64,000 nt of DNA from Bacteroidota bacterium (GCA_020160935.1 JAIUPL010000001.1:372001-436000), one strand, 5' to 3'. Positions 26,891 through 35,356 are shown, numbered from the stretch's first letter. Notes: a model not told the origin generated them from the letters alone. Numbers and translations: made by a program.

Positions 26891-28504
26891 ATGCAGGAAC
26901 TTGGACTGAAAAATCCAACCGCAAGCCTTGAGTCGGCAGGGCTCAAGCATTACAAAACAGCCTACTGGAACCTTTCCCCTGAAGAACTGGCAGAACATTC
27001 CATTCAAAAAGGAATGGGCCAATTGGCCGACAGTGGCGCCTTGGTTATTTACACCGGCGAGTTTACAGGCCGCTCTCCCGACGATCGTTTTATCGTAAAA
27101 GACAGCATGACGGCGTCTAAAGTGCATTGGGGGAAAGTCAACATTCCTTTCGAGCCCAAAAAATTTGACAAACTCTGGCGCAAATGCTGCGCTTACCTGA
27201 AAAAGAAAGATGTGTATGTGCGCGACCTGCGGGCCAATGCCAGCGCCAACCCCGACTACCAGTTGCGTCTGCGTGTGATTACGGAATACCCCTGGAGCAA
27301 TCAATTTGCCAACAACATGTTTTTGCGACCCGATCACGCGGAAATCCTGGGTTTTGATCCGCGCTGGACGGTGTTGTGCGTACCTGGTTTTAAAGCCGAT
27401 CCGGCCGTAGATGGCACCCGCCAGCACAATTTTGCTATTGTCAATGTAAAAAAACGCCAGCTCCTCATAGGCGGCACTGGCTACACGGGAGAAATCAAAA
27501 AAGGCATTTTTTCCGTCATCAACTTTGTGTTGCCTACGCGTACCAATGATGCGCTGCCGATGCACTGCTCAGCCAATGTAGGCGCAAAAGGTGACATTGC
27601 CTTGTTTTTTGGCCTTTCCGGCACAGGGAAGACGACCTTGAGTGCCGACCCGAACCGTCCGCTCATCGGCGACGATGAACATGCTTGGGCCAGCGGCGAA
27701 GTATTCAATTTTGAGGGCGGCTGTTATGCCAAAACCATCGACCTGACGGAAGAAAAAGAGCCCGATATCTTCCGTGCGATTCGCCATGGCGCTATTCTGG
27801 AAAACGTAGGTTTTGTAGAAGGCACCCGTCACGTTGACTATGCCAATCGCAGCATCACCGAAAACACCCGGGTATCATACCCGATTCACCACATTGCCAA
27901 TGCCGTAACGCCTAGCCGCGCCGAAGGTGACCCTCAGAATATCTTTTTCCTGACCTGCGATGCCTATGGTGTGTTGCCGCCCATTTCCAGGCTCTCACCG
28001 GAACAAGCCATGTATTACTTCATCAGCGGATACACTGCACGAGTGGCTGGTACGGAAGTAGGGGTAAAAGAACCAAAATCGGTATTTTCTGCCTGCTTTG
28101 GCGCTCCGTTTCTGCCGTTGCACCCGACCAAATATGCCGATTTGCTGGGTAGAAAACTGCGCAAAAGCAAAGCAAAAGTATGGCTCATCAATACCGGCTG
28201 GAGCGGAGGCCCCTATGGTACGGGCAGCCGCATTAAACTGCCCTACACCCGCGCCATGATTACGGCCGCACTCAATGGAGCCCTCGATCAGGTGGAGTAC
28301 CATGAACACCCGGTTTTTGGGATGCAAATCCCAAAAATCTGCGCGCATGTGCCCGATCACATCCTGAACCCGCGTGAAACCTGGCAGGACAAAGGCGCAT
28401 ACGACGCCAAAGCCGCCCAACTTGCCCGAGAGTTTTCCGACAACTTCAAAAAGTTTGCAGATCAGGCAAAGCCGGAGATCGCCGCGGCGGGACCGAGGTT
28501 GTAA
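26891..28504 (+). CDS. pckA: Phosphoenolpyruvate carboxykinase (ATP)
   Basis: 537 residues, the usual family length. It converts oxaloacetate and ATP to phosphoenolpyruvate, the first committed step of gluconeogenesis, in the cytosol. Diagnostic parts are YTGEFTGRSPDDRF, the P-loop GLSGTGKTTLSADPNR near residue 240, LIGDDEHAW with the metal-binding acids, and NTGWSGGPYGTGSRI. The ATG at 26891 is preferred; an in-frame start at 26777 would precede the promoter. The TAA stop is directly followed by the hairpin at site g. Confidence 0.96.
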   Translation: MQELGLKNPTASLESAGLKHYKTAYWNLSPEELAEHSIQKGMGQLADSGALVIYTGEFTGRSPDDRFIVKDSMTASKVHWGKVNIPFEPKKFDKLWRKCCAYLKKKDVYVRDLRANASANPDYQLRLRVITEYPWSNQFANNMFLRPDHAEILGFDPRWTVLCVPGFKADPAVDGTRQHNFAIVNVKKRQLLIGGTGYTGEIKKGIFSVINFVLPTRTNDALPMHCSANVGAKGDIALFFGLSGTGKTTLSADPNRPLIGDDEHAWASGEVFNFEGGCYAKTIDLTEEKEPDIFRAIRHGAILENVGFVEGTRHVDYANRSITENTRVSYPIHHIANAVTPSRAEGDPQNIFFLTCDAYGVLPPISRLSPEQAMYYFISGYTARVAGTEVGVKEPKSVFSACFGAPFLPLHPTKYADLLGRKLRKSKAKVWLINTGWSGGPYGTGSRIKLPYTRAMITAALNGALDQVEYHEHPVFGMQIPKICAHVPDHILNPRETWQDKGAYDAKAAQLAREFSDNFKKFADQAKPEIAAAGPRL

Positions 28505-28612
28505 GTCGACAGTCATCAGTCATCAGTCTTCAGTCAACAGTCTTTAGTACATTTGCACACTGAAGACTGTCGACTGAAGACTGTTGACTCACACATGATG
28601 ACAGATGACTTA
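28505..28612. repeat. Hairpin element (site g) with a promoter in its loop
   Basis: Starts directly after the pckA stop. The left arm is heptamers GTCGACA/GTCATCA/GTCTTCA/GTCAACA; the right arm holds ACTGAAG/ACTGTCG/ACTGTTG units. The arms pair imperfectly. The right arm runs into the first codons of the next gene, whose start ATGATGACAGATGAC is repeat-like. Confidence 0.85.
28548..28555 (+). promoter_or_regulatory. -7 promoter element inside the loop of site g
   Basis: TACATTTG matches TAnnTTTG and lies 40 bases before the ATG of the gene at 28595, in the unpaired centre of the hairpin. Confidence 0.5.
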
Positions 28613-29158
28613 AAAATGGCTATTGTCCGAATGCCTGGCAAGGAAAAGGACAAAATTTTGCTACGGCTTGTGGCAAAGGACAAAAAACTGGTGCGCCGGC
28701 TTATATTTGAATTGCTGGAAGGCGGGGAAACGCGGGAAGAACGGGCGCAGGAACTTCGTTCGGAGATTGAAAAAAAATTGCCTGAAACGGGCGATAAGAC
28801 GCTCACACCTGGCTACCTGCTGCTGGAGTTGAGATTCTGGAATGCCCGAATTACCGAGCACGTACAAGCCACAAAAGACAAACCTGGAGAGGTGATACTT
28901 ACCTTCTTTTTGCTGGCTGAAGCCTTCCGCAGGCACAGTGTCATGTTGCGTTCCTTTCCAGAGCATCGAAGCAGTACATTCGCGCCGTATGTAGTACGCC
29001 GTATCACTACGCTATTAAAGAAAGCGGCTTCGCTGCACGAAGATTACTTTATGGAATACCGAAACGACTTGAACGAGTTGCTGGAATCCATCTACCGCTT
29101 CAGGCCCACAGCCTTGCTGGCACAACAGGCCGGGCTGCCGCACACGGCCGATCACTGA
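28595..29158 (+). CDS. Conserved hypothetical protein, helical, highly charged
   Basis: 187 residues, not recognised. It is predicted mostly helical and very rich in Lys, Arg and Glu (KEKDKILLRLVAKDKKLVRR; ETREERAQELRSEIEKKLPE). A later part reads LSFPEHRSSTFAPYVVRRIT-like and ends with ESIYRFRPTALLAQQ. There is no signal peptide or membrane segment. Starts at 28595 and 28598 are both possible; the first five residues (MMTDD) come from the arm of the hairpin at site g. It may be transcribed from the loop promoter of that element. Confidence 0.65.
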   Translation: MMTDDLKMAIVRMPGKEKDKILLRLVAKDKKLVRRLIFELLEGGETREERAQELRSEIEKKLPETGDKTLTPGYLLLELRFWNARITEHVQATKDKPGEVILTFFLLAEAFRRHSVMLRSFPEHRSSTFAPYVVRRITTLLKKAASLHEDYFMEYRNDLNELLESIYRFRPTALLAQQAGLPHTADH

Positions 29159-29177
29159 TAAACACACCTGAATTTTC

Positions 29178-29185
29178 TACTTTTG
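29178..29185 (+). promoter_or_regulatory. -7 promoter element for the gene at 29297
   Basis: TACTTTTG matches TAnnTTTG. It implies an untranslated leader of about 105 bases, unusually long for this window. Confidence 0.55.
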
Positions 29186-29192
29186 CACATGC

Positions 29193-29214
29193 AACCGTCA
29201 GGGAATGATGACGG
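29193..29214 (+). promoter_or_regulatory. Leader hairpin upstream of the gene at 29297
   Basis: ACCGTCA pairs with TGACGGT around GGGAATGA, soon after the predicted transcription start. A run of six T follows about 16 bases later. It could be an attenuator or a stability stem; it matches no riboswitch I know. Confidence 0.35.
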
Positions 29215-29296
29215 TCATTGGTGTAATCTTTTTTGGAAACCGGACGTTTTAATAACTCCTTTCACCAGGTGTTTCTCCTGTAAATTCTCATCAACT

Positions 29297-30583
29297 ATGC
29301 GTCGGACGATTGTAATGTTGTTCTTTTCTCTGGGCCTTTTGGCACAGATGCGTGCTTCCGTTATGCTCCTGCCAATGGACGAAACGAGCCAGCGCGACCA
29401 CCTGAAAGCCTATGGAATTACTTATTGGGTTATTTCACAGGGTGTGGAAGCCTACTGGTTGCTCAATTATCGCGGGGGCAGTTTTGCATTTGCCTATTCT
29501 ACGGTATTCGAAAAGGAATGTAAAACCCGGAATGTGAGTTATGAGGTGATATCCGATGCGCAATTTGCGGCTATTCAGAACGAAATCCTCAACCCGGAGG
29601 TCAATCAGGACGTGATCAAACTGGAAAAGGCGCCGAAAATCGCCGTTTATACGCCCGATAAAAACGAAAAAGGAGAAGTTATACAACCCTGGGATGATGC
29701 GGTTACTATGGTACTTACCTATGCCGAAATTCCATACGATGTAGTGTACGATACAGAAGTACTACAAGGAAAACTGGCCGGATACGACTGGCTGCACCTG
29801 CACCACGAAGACTTTGCGGGTATGTACGGAAAATTTTACGCCAGTTATGGTGGCCAACCCTGGTACCGCGAGCATGTGCGCATGATGGAAAACCTGGCTA
29901 CCAAAAACGGTTTTGACAAGGTGAGTCAGTTAAAACTGGCCGTCGCAAAAAAAATCGAGCAGTTTGTCAACGGCGGCGGATTTATGTTTGCGATGTGCTC
30001 GGCTACGGATACCTACGATATCGCGCTTGCGGCAGAAGGCACGGATATTTGTGCCACGCCTTTCGATGGTGATCCGATCGACCCCAACTGTCAGAGCAAA
30101 CTTGATTATTCCAAAACATTTGCCTTTACCAATTTTCAGATCATCACGGACCCGAGTATTTATGAGCACTCCACGATTGACCACAGCGAGGTCACGGGGC
30201 GCCGTATTCCGCCGGAGCAGGATTATTTCACCCTGTTCGATTTTTCGGCCAAATGGGACCCTGTACCCAGCATGCTCACTCAATGCCATACCCGCACAGT
30301 AAAAGGTTTCATGGGTCAGGCAACGGCTTTTCAGAAAAAATATATCAAGCCCAATGTGCTCACAATGGGTGAAAACAAGCCCGCTGCGGAAGCCCGGTAT
30401 ATTCACGGTACACACGGATACGGTTTCTGGACGTACTACAGCGGCCACGACCCGGAAGATTACAGGCATTATGTGCAGGATCCGCCAACGGATTTGTCAT
30501 TGCACCCTAATTCGCCCGGTTATCGTCTTATCCTGAATAACATCCTGTTTCCCGCAGCCAAAAAGAAACATCAGAAAACGTAA
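29297..30583 (+). CDS. Exported conserved Bacteroidota protein (family often labelled 'asparagine synthetase B')
   Basis: 428 residues with signal peptide MRRTIVMLFFSLGLLAQMRA. It matches a strongly conserved Bacteroidota family that databases often name asparagine synthetase B. Hallmarks are LLPMDETSQRDHLKAYGITYW, PWDDAVTMVLTYAEIPYDVVYD, DWLHLHHEDFAGMYGKFYA, GGGFMFAMCSATDTYDIALA and the end SPGYRLILNNILFPAA. It has neither the N-terminal Cys nucleophile nor the ATP-pyrophosphatase motif of AsnB, and it is exported, so that name is very unlikely to describe its function. True function unknown; the fold resembles class I amidotransferase-like sheets only loosely. Confidence 0.85.
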   Translation: MRRTIVMLFFSLGLLAQMRASVMLLPMDETSQRDHLKAYGITYWVISQGVEAYWLLNYRGGSFAFAYSTVFEKECKTRNVSYEVISDAQFAAIQNEILNPEVNQDVIKLEKAPKIAVYTPDKNEKGEVIQPWDDAVTMVLTYAEIPYDVVYDTEVLQGKLAGYDWLHLHHEDFAGMYGKFYASYGGQPWYREHVRMMENLATKNGFDKVSQLKLAVAKKIEQFVNGGGFMFAMCSATDTYDIALAAEGTDICATPFDGDPIDPNCQSKLDYSKTFAFTNFQIITDPSIYEHSTIDHSEVTGRRIPPEQDYFTLFDFSAKWDPVPSMLTQCHTRTVKGFMGQATAFQKKYIKPNVLTMGENKPAAEARYIHGTHGYGFWTYYSGHDPEDYRHYVQDPPTDLSLHPNSPGYRLILNNILFPAAKKKHQKT

Positions 30584-30610
30584 GGTGTATTATTCCTGCT
30601 GTTTTGGATA

Positions 30611-30653
30611 CCAACCCCTGTTCTACCGAGGTAGAGCAGGGGTTGGCTTTTAT
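30611..30653 (+). terminator. Rho-independent terminator
   Basis: CCAACCCCTG pairs with CAGGGGTTGG, extended by TTCTACC/GGTAGAG, and is followed by CTTTTAT. It lies 27 bases after the stop of the gene at 29297. Confidence 0.85.
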
Positions 30654-30708
30654 AGGATGTTGCGGGTAACTTCAAACGTTAATCGCTCCATTCAATGCGA
30701 ACATGGCA

Positions 30709-30716
30709 TATCTTTG
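30709..30716 (+). promoter_or_regulatory. -7 promoter element for the rhodanese-like gene
   Basis: TATCTTTG matches TAnnTTTG, 21 bases before the ATG at 30738. Confidence 0.55.
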
Positions 30717-30737
30717 CCGGTCAAAAAAAGAAATATC

Positions 30738-31229
30738 ATGCGCTCTCTCTCCAATCTGTTTGTTTTTCTGTTGATTTCTGCACTTTTTGCCTGTAAAAAT
30801 GACTCGGCCGACAAAAAAACAACGGACGGCCCCGTCGGCCCAGAAACCTTTATGACGAAAGACGTAAAACTTCCGACGGAATCTGACAAAGTTAAATACC
30901 TGAATGCTGATGACTTTGATAAGTATGTGCAGAATAATCCCAATATCCCGATAATCGATTTGCGTTCTCCGGAAGATTTTGCAAAAGGGCGCATTCCCCG
31001 CGCATTAAATATCACGTTTGTACCGGAAGGATTCGAGGATAAAGTAAAACATTTGAAAGGAGCAGGTGAAATAATGCTGTATGATGCGAGTGGTATTCGT
31101 AGTGAACGCGCCAAGGAGGTATTGTTAAAAATGAACGTTGGGCACCTCGTTATCCTGGAAAAAGGCCTCTACAGTTGGGGTGTTGCTCATAAAATGTTGG
31201 TAAAAGACCAGGGTACTACCAAAAAGTGA
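30738..31229 (+). CDS. Rhodanese-like lipoprotein with Asp in place of the catalytic Cys
   Basis: 163 residues. The signal ends in ISALFAC, with Cys19 as probable lipid anchor. The rhodanese domain spans about 50-155: IPIIDLRSPEDFAKGRIPRALNI, then MLYDASGIRSERAKEVLLKM. In active rhodaneses the loop begins with Cys; here Asp116 takes that place while Gly and Arg of the loop remain. It therefore should not carry a persulfide and may be a binding or regulatory domain. The upstream terminator and its own -7 box make it an independent unit. Confidence 0.85.
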   Translation: MRSLSNLFVFLLISALFACKNDSADKKTTDGPVGPETFMTKDVKLPTESDKVKYLNADDFDKYVQNNPNIPIIDLRSPEDFAKGRIPRALNITFVPEGFEDKVKHLKGAGEIMLYDASGIRSERAKEVLLKMNVGHLVILEKGLYSWGVAHKMLVKDQGTTKK

Positions 31230-31284
31230 GTCATGGTTTGAAATAGTTTATACTATTTTTAACGCGTAAAAAACGTGTTGAACC

Positions 31285-32127
31285 ATGGTTGATTCCATCG
31301 TAGAGTATTTCACCCACATACCATCTTCCCACCGGAGCGCCATTCTGCTAGGAGGGCTTACCTTTTTTTTGCTGCTTGAAAGCGGCATCCCCCTGTTTAG
31401 AAAGCCCTACAATAAATGGTCGCACACTGGTATAAACCTGTTTTTTACGTTCACCACGGTGCTGATTAATTTTTTGATGGCAGTTATCCTGTATCGCTCC
31501 AGCGAATGGGTGGTGGAACATCATTTTGGTATTCTGCAATGGCTGCCACCAATGCCGATGTGGTTATTCCTGATTGTAGGGCTTTTGTTGCTCGATCTCG
31601 TTGGAGCATATATCGTGCATTGGGCTGAGCACAAAGTGCGCTGGATGTGGTTGTTTCATCTGGTACATCATACCGACCCACATGTGGATACAACTACGGC
31701 AAATCGACACCATCCGGGCGAAAGCGTCTTTCGGTTTGTATTCACCACGCTGGGCGTCATCATCGCCGGCGCGCCCATCTATATTGTTTTCCTGTACCAG
31801 TCGCTGTCGGTGGCCTTGTCGCAATTCAACCATGCCTATATTCGTTTCCCCAAACAACTCGATCGGCTCTTGAGTTGGGTATTGGTAACGCCCAATATGC
31901 ACCGGGTGCATCACCATTATACCTTGCCATATACAGACAGCAACTATGGCAACATTTTTTCCATCTGGGATCGGCTTTTCGGAACATTTACCAGCCTCGA
32001 CGATGAAAAAATTGTATTCGGCATTGACACTCATATGGAAGAAGCCGAAAACTCGCGGATTGCTAACCTGTTGAAAATACCATTTCAGCCATATCGCTCC
32101 CCGGTAGGCGCCAAATTTGAAGAATAA
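31285..32127 (+). CDS. Sterol desaturase/fatty acid hydroxylase family membrane protein
   Basis: 280 residues with four hydrophobic segments (about 15-32, 50-70, 88-112, 150-172). The di-iron histidine boxes are present: HWAEH, HLVHH and HRVHHH, with NRHHPGES. The family inserts oxygen or double bonds into lipids at the inner membrane using O2; the substrate here is unknown. It is followed 14 bases later by the amidohydrolase gene. Confidence 0.88.
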   Translation: MVDSIVEYFTHIPSSHRSAILLGGLTFFLLLESGIPLFRKPYNKWSHTGINLFFTFTTVLINFLMAVILYRSSEWVVEHHFGILQWLPPMPMWLFLIVGLLLLDLVGAYIVHWAEHKVRWMWLFHLVHHTDPHVDTTTANRHHPGESVFRFVFTTLGVIIAGAPIYIVFLYQSLSVALSQFNHAYIRFPKQLDRLLSWVLVTPNMHRVHHHYTLPYTDSNYGNIFSIWDRLFGTFTSLDDEKIVFGIDTHMEEAENSRIANLLKIPFQPYRSPVGAKFEE

Positions 32128-32141
32128 GCACAATAGGCCGC

Positions 32142-33449
32142 ATGAAAGTATTTTTTACAGCACAAAAACGGATGCGCCTGCTGCACTTGTGTGGCTGGAT
32201 GTTGTTTCCTGCAATATTTTTTGCGCAGACCACTTATTTATATTGTGGACGAATCATTCCCGTCAGCGGCCCTGTACAATCGGGCGTTACCATCGTGGTG
32301 GAAAACAAGCGCATTGCAAGGATTGAAAATGGCTATTCCAAAGCGCCTGCGAATGCGACGGTGGTCGACCTGAAATCTCAAACGCTTCTTCCCGGACTGA
32401 TCGACTGTCATGTACATTTCGAATTCGAACAAAACAGAAATTCGTACAACGAGCGATTTACACAGAATGACGCCGACATTGCCTACCACGCAGCCGTGTA
32501 TGCTCGCCGAACCCTCGAATCAGGATTCACTACCGTACGTGATCTGGGCGGTACGGGCGTCAATATAGCCCTGCGCAATGCCATCAATACGGGTTGGGTG
32601 GCAGGGCCACGCATCATCACAGCCGGCAAGGCCTTGAGTATTACGGGTGGGCATGGCGATCCGACCACGGGCGCACGCTGGGACCTATTTGACATTCCCG
32701 GACCTGAAATGGGCATCGCCGACGGCCCCGACGAATGCCGTGCTGCCGTGCGCAATCAGATCAAACGCGGCGCCGATTGTATCAAGGTGTGCGCTACAGG
32801 CGGGGTGCTTTCTCTGGCCCGTGATGGTCGGCTACCGCACTATTCTTCCGAAGAACTGGAAACAATCGTAAAAACCGCCCGCGATCTCGGTGTGGATGTA
32901 GCGGCACATGCCCACGGCGACGAAGGGATGCGCCGGGCTGTGGAGGCCGGAGTGGTAAGTATTGAACATGGTACCTTTATGAGTGATGCTACCATGGATG
33001 CCATGATCCAACACGGCACCTGGTATGTACCCACCTTGACAGCAGGTTTTGCTGTGAGCGACAGCGCCAAAAACGCGCCCGGATTTTTTCCGGAAGTAGT
33101 GCGTGTGAAAGCCCTGGAAATAGGCCCGCAAATACAGGCTACTGCGGCCCGGGCCTATAAAAAAGGTGTAAAAATTGCCTTTGGCACCGATGCTGGCGTT
33201 TTCCCACATGGAAAAAACAATCTCGAATTTGTTTACATGGCACAGGCTGGCATGAAAAACACCGACATCCTTCGATCTGCTACGCTCGACGCAGCGACGC
33301 TGTTGCACTTGCAAGATAAAATTGGCACCATTGAAATAGGAAAACTGGCCGACCTGGTTGCAGTAGAAGGCAACCCGCTCGATGATATCCAGGCCATGAC
33401 CCGCGTCGCATTTGTTATGAAAGACGGAAAAGTCATTCTTCAAAAATAG
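32142..33449 (+). CDS. Exported metal-dependent amidohydrolase (imidazolonepropionase/prolidase-like)
   Basis: 435 residues. A signal-like N-terminus (LFPAIFFAQ) suggests export. The amidohydrolase barrel shows LPGLIDCHVHFE (His90, His92), the lysine in GADCIKVCATGG, AAHAHGDEG, SIEHGTFM and FGTDAGVFPHG with the catalytic Asp. The end, GTIEIGKLADLVAVEGNPL, is the usual return to the small beta domain. Relatives cleave Xaa-Pro dipeptides or cyclic amides; the substrate cannot be named. It lies close behind the desaturase-family gene, and heptamer array h starts right after its TAG. Confidence 0.88.
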   Translation: MKVFFTAQKRMRLLHLCGWMLFPAIFFAQTTYLYCGRIIPVSGPVQSGVTIVVENKRIARIENGYSKAPANATVVDLKSQTLLPGLIDCHVHFEFEQNRNSYNERFTQNDADIAYHAAVYARRTLESGFTTVRDLGGTGVNIALRNAINTGWVAGPRIITAGKALSITGGHGDPTTGARWDLFDIPGPEMGIADGPDECRAAVRNQIKRGADCIKVCATGGVLSLARDGRLPHYSSEELETIVKTARDLGVDVAAHAHGDEGMRRAVEAGVVSIEHGTFMSDATMDAMIQHGTWYVPTLTAGFAVSDSAKNAPGFFPEVVRVKALEIGPQIQATAARAYKKGVKIAFGTDAGVFPHGKNNLEFVYMAQAGMKNTDILRSATLDAATLLHLQDKIGTIEIGKLADLVAVEGNPLDDIQAMTRVAFVMKDGKVILQK

Positions 33450-33506
33450 CCACTCTCGCTTCTCACCTCTCGCTTCTCACCTCTCGCTTCTCACCTCTCA
33501 CCTCTA
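33450..33506. repeat. Single-arm heptamer array (site h)
   Basis: About eight heptamers alternating CTCTCGC and TTCTCAC, with CTCTCAC at the end, on the plus strand. It fills the whole gap from the TAG of the amidohydrolase to four bases before the DUF58 start. No opposing arm is present. Confidence 0.9.
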
Positions 33507-33509
33507 AAA

Positions 33510-34823
33510 ATGTTTCTGACCAACCGCTTCTTCTGGATATTCGGCGCTCTTACAGCCCTTTTTGCCCTGGCTTACCCCTTTGGCTGGCTGTTCCCTTTGG
33601 CGCAGATGACCCTGGGAGTAGGTGTGGCGGTATGGATGGGCGATTTGTTGCTACTCTATTCACGAAAACCTCGTGTAGTGTGCGAGCGACGCATGAGCCA
33701 GGTTTTTTCGTTGAGCGACCCGAATGAAGTGACCATTGCCCTTGAAAATCAGGGGAATATTTATTTCAATGCGGTCATTACGGACGAATTGCCGGTACAG
33801 TTTCAACGGCGTGATTTTGAGGTAAAATGCGCCTTGCCACCCGGCCAGCCATTTTTGGCCCAGCATGCGATGCGCCCCTTGTCGCGCGGGGTATATTCAT
33901 TTGGAAACATCAACCTGTTCGTATCTACACGGATAGGACTCGTCGAACGCAAACTAGTGTTTAAACAACCACAGGATGTAGATGTGTACCCATCGATTAT
34001 CCAGATGAAAAAATACGAACTTCGCGCCATGCAGCATATTGCCCACGAAACGGGCATCAAAAAAATGCGGCGCATTGGACACAGTTACGAGTTCGAGCAA
34101 ATCAAAAATTACGTGGAAGGCGACGATTATCGCAGCATTAACTGGAAAGCCTCCAGCCGCCGAGCCACGCTTATGGTAAATCAGTACGAAGACGAACGCA
34201 GCCAGCAGGTGTACTGCATTATCGATAAAAGCCGGGTAATGAAAATGCCGTTCGAAGGGCTCAGCCTGATGGATTACGCCATCAATACTGCTCTCGCCAT
34301 CAGCAATATTATTCTGAAAAAACAGGACAAAGCCGGGCTGCTCACGTTTTCCGATGTGCTGGGCGCCACCCTGAAAGCCGAACGGGAAAGCAGCCAGTTG
34401 AAAAAAATTCTCGAAGCCCTTTATCGGGAAAAGGAGCGCCCGGGCGAGGCCAACTACGAACTGCTGTACGAGGGTGTGCGCCGATTGATTGGAATGCGAT
34501 CCCTGTTGATGCTGTTTACCAACTTTGAAAGCATCCATGCACTGGAAAGAGCCTTGCCTACCCTGCGCAGGCTCAACCGCTCACACCTGCTCGTGGTGGT
34601 ATTTTTTGAAAATACGGAAATCCGAAAACTCGCCTCCGAAACGGTCGACCGTACAGCCGACATTTACCGCCAGACTGTAGCGCGCCAGTTTTTGCAAGAC
34701 AAAAAGGAAATGGTCATCAAACTCCGTCAGTACGGTATTCAGGCCGTTCTTACCCGCCCGGAAGACCTGACGGTAAACACGATCAACAAGTATCTGGAGT
34801 TGAAATCGAGAGGACTGATATAA
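33510..34823 (+). CDS. DUF58 domain-containing protein
   Basis: 437 residues. Two hydrophobic segments open the protein (about 7-25 and 30-47), followed by a beta-rich region and then the DUF58 signature KNYVEGDDYRSINWKASSRR near residue 205. The C-terminal half resembles a vWA fold (VYCIIDKSRVMKMPFEG; LLMLFTNFES). In Bacteroidota such genes commonly sit with MoxR ATPase and BatA-like genes; none is present here, so it stands apart from its usual cluster. The function is unclear, probably cell envelope-related. The start directly follows repeat array h. Confidence 0.87.
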   Translation: MFLTNRFFWIFGALTALFALAYPFGWLFPLAQMTLGVGVAVWMGDLLLLYSRKPRVVCERRMSQVFSLSDPNEVTIALENQGNIYFNAVITDELPVQFQRRDFEVKCALPPGQPFLAQHAMRPLSRGVYSFGNINLFVSTRIGLVERKLVFKQPQDVDVYPSIIQMKKYELRAMQHIAHETGIKKMRRIGHSYEFEQIKNYVEGDDYRSINWKASSRRATLMVNQYEDERSQQVYCIIDKSRVMKMPFEGLSLMDYAINTALAISNIILKKQDKAGLLTFSDVLGATLKAERESSQLKKILEALYREKERPGEANYELLYEGVRRLIGMRSLLMLFTNFESIHALERALPTLRRLNRSHLLVVVFFENTEIRKLASETVDRTADIYRQTVARQFLQDKKEMVIKLRQYGIQAVLTRPEDLTVNTINKYLELKSRGLI

Positions 34824-34925
34824 GAAGTGATGAGTTATAAGTGATGAGTTATGAGTGTGGGTGCTGTACCATGGGCTGTGTTTTAGAGCAGCCAATGGTA
34901 CCGGTACCACATCATTCATGCCAAC
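34824..34925. repeat. Decayed hairpin element (site i), family 1
   Basis: Begins right after the DUF58 TAA with heptamers AGTGATG/AGTTATA/AGTTATG. The apex at 34868-34899 is a 32-base family 1 core with ACCATGGGCTG and CAGCCAATGGT. The left side matches the outer left arm of site m at 38 of 39 positions. The right heptamers are eroded. Confidence 0.85.
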
Positions 34926-35201
34926 TCAGGACGGTCGATTTAGGACGGTCGATTTTAAGATGTCCAGATATTTCTGAATCACCTCCCTGTTTTCCCTGTA
35001 CACTTTGGCGCCTCGGGTGGCCGTAACGATGCTGCAAGGCACGTCTTTCGCCACTTCCCGCTGGGAAAGGCCCCGATCGAGCGCATCGAAAATTTTCCAG
35101 CGTTCGAGCATCATTGCGCGTTCATTTTCCGTAAAGGTCAGATCGAGCAGTTCGTTAAATTCGGCTTCGGTTTTGGCGGATTGAAACAATTGGTAGAACA
35201 T
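34926..35201 (-). CDS. TrpR/YerC-type transcriptional regulator
   Basis: 91 residues of the Trp repressor superfamily. An N-terminal helical part (FYQLFQSAKTEAEFNELLDL) leads to TENERAMMLERWKIFDALDRG and the helix-turn-helix LSQREVAKDVPCSIVTATRGAKVYRE. The nearest group is the YerC/YecD branch rather than true TrpR, so a tryptophan ligand should not be assumed. The last seven codons and the TGA come from two tandem copies of a CGACCGTCCT-type repeat related to the arms of sites c and j. Its probable promoter lies in hairpin j. The ATG at 35201 is preferred to a TTG two codons upstream. Confidence 0.82.
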   Translation of the reverse strand: MFYQLFQSAKTEAEFNELLDLTFTENERAMMLERWKIFDALDRGLSQREVAKDVPCSIVTATRGAKVYRENREVIQKYLDILKSTVLNRPS

Positions 35202-35217
35202 GGTCAAGGCTTTTTGT

Positions 35218-35349
35218 AGTCCTGAGTCGACAGTCCTGAGTCCTCAGTCTGTAGAGTGTACCAATTACTTTTGGCATTTACTTAAAGAGAAGCCAAAAGT
35301 AATTGGTACACTCTACAGACTGAGGACTCAGGACTATCGACTCAGGACT
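35218..35349. repeat. Hairpin element (site j), 58-base arms, family 1
   Basis: 35218-35275 pairs with 35292-35349 at 57 of 58 positions around a 16-base loop. The outer 37 bases (heptamers CCTGAGT/CGACAGT and CTGTAG) match site c with one change. The inner stem differs from c but still pairs fully. The 32-base core at 35268-35299 has CTTTTGGCATT and AGCCAAAAG. Confidence 0.95.
35294..35301 (-). promoter_or_regulatory. -7 promoter motif in the stem of site j, reading toward the TrpR-like gene
   Basis: The minus strand reads TACTTTTG (TAnnTTTG). Because it lies in a palindrome, the same motif also occurs on the plus strand at 35267-35274. Confidence 0.4.
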
Positions 35350-35356
35350 TTTTTAG

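Noticed and set aside
29297-30583. Naming this gene asparagine synthetase B
   Set aside because: It has a signal peptide and lacks both the N-terminal Cys nucleophile and the ATP-pyrophosphatase loop of AsnB.
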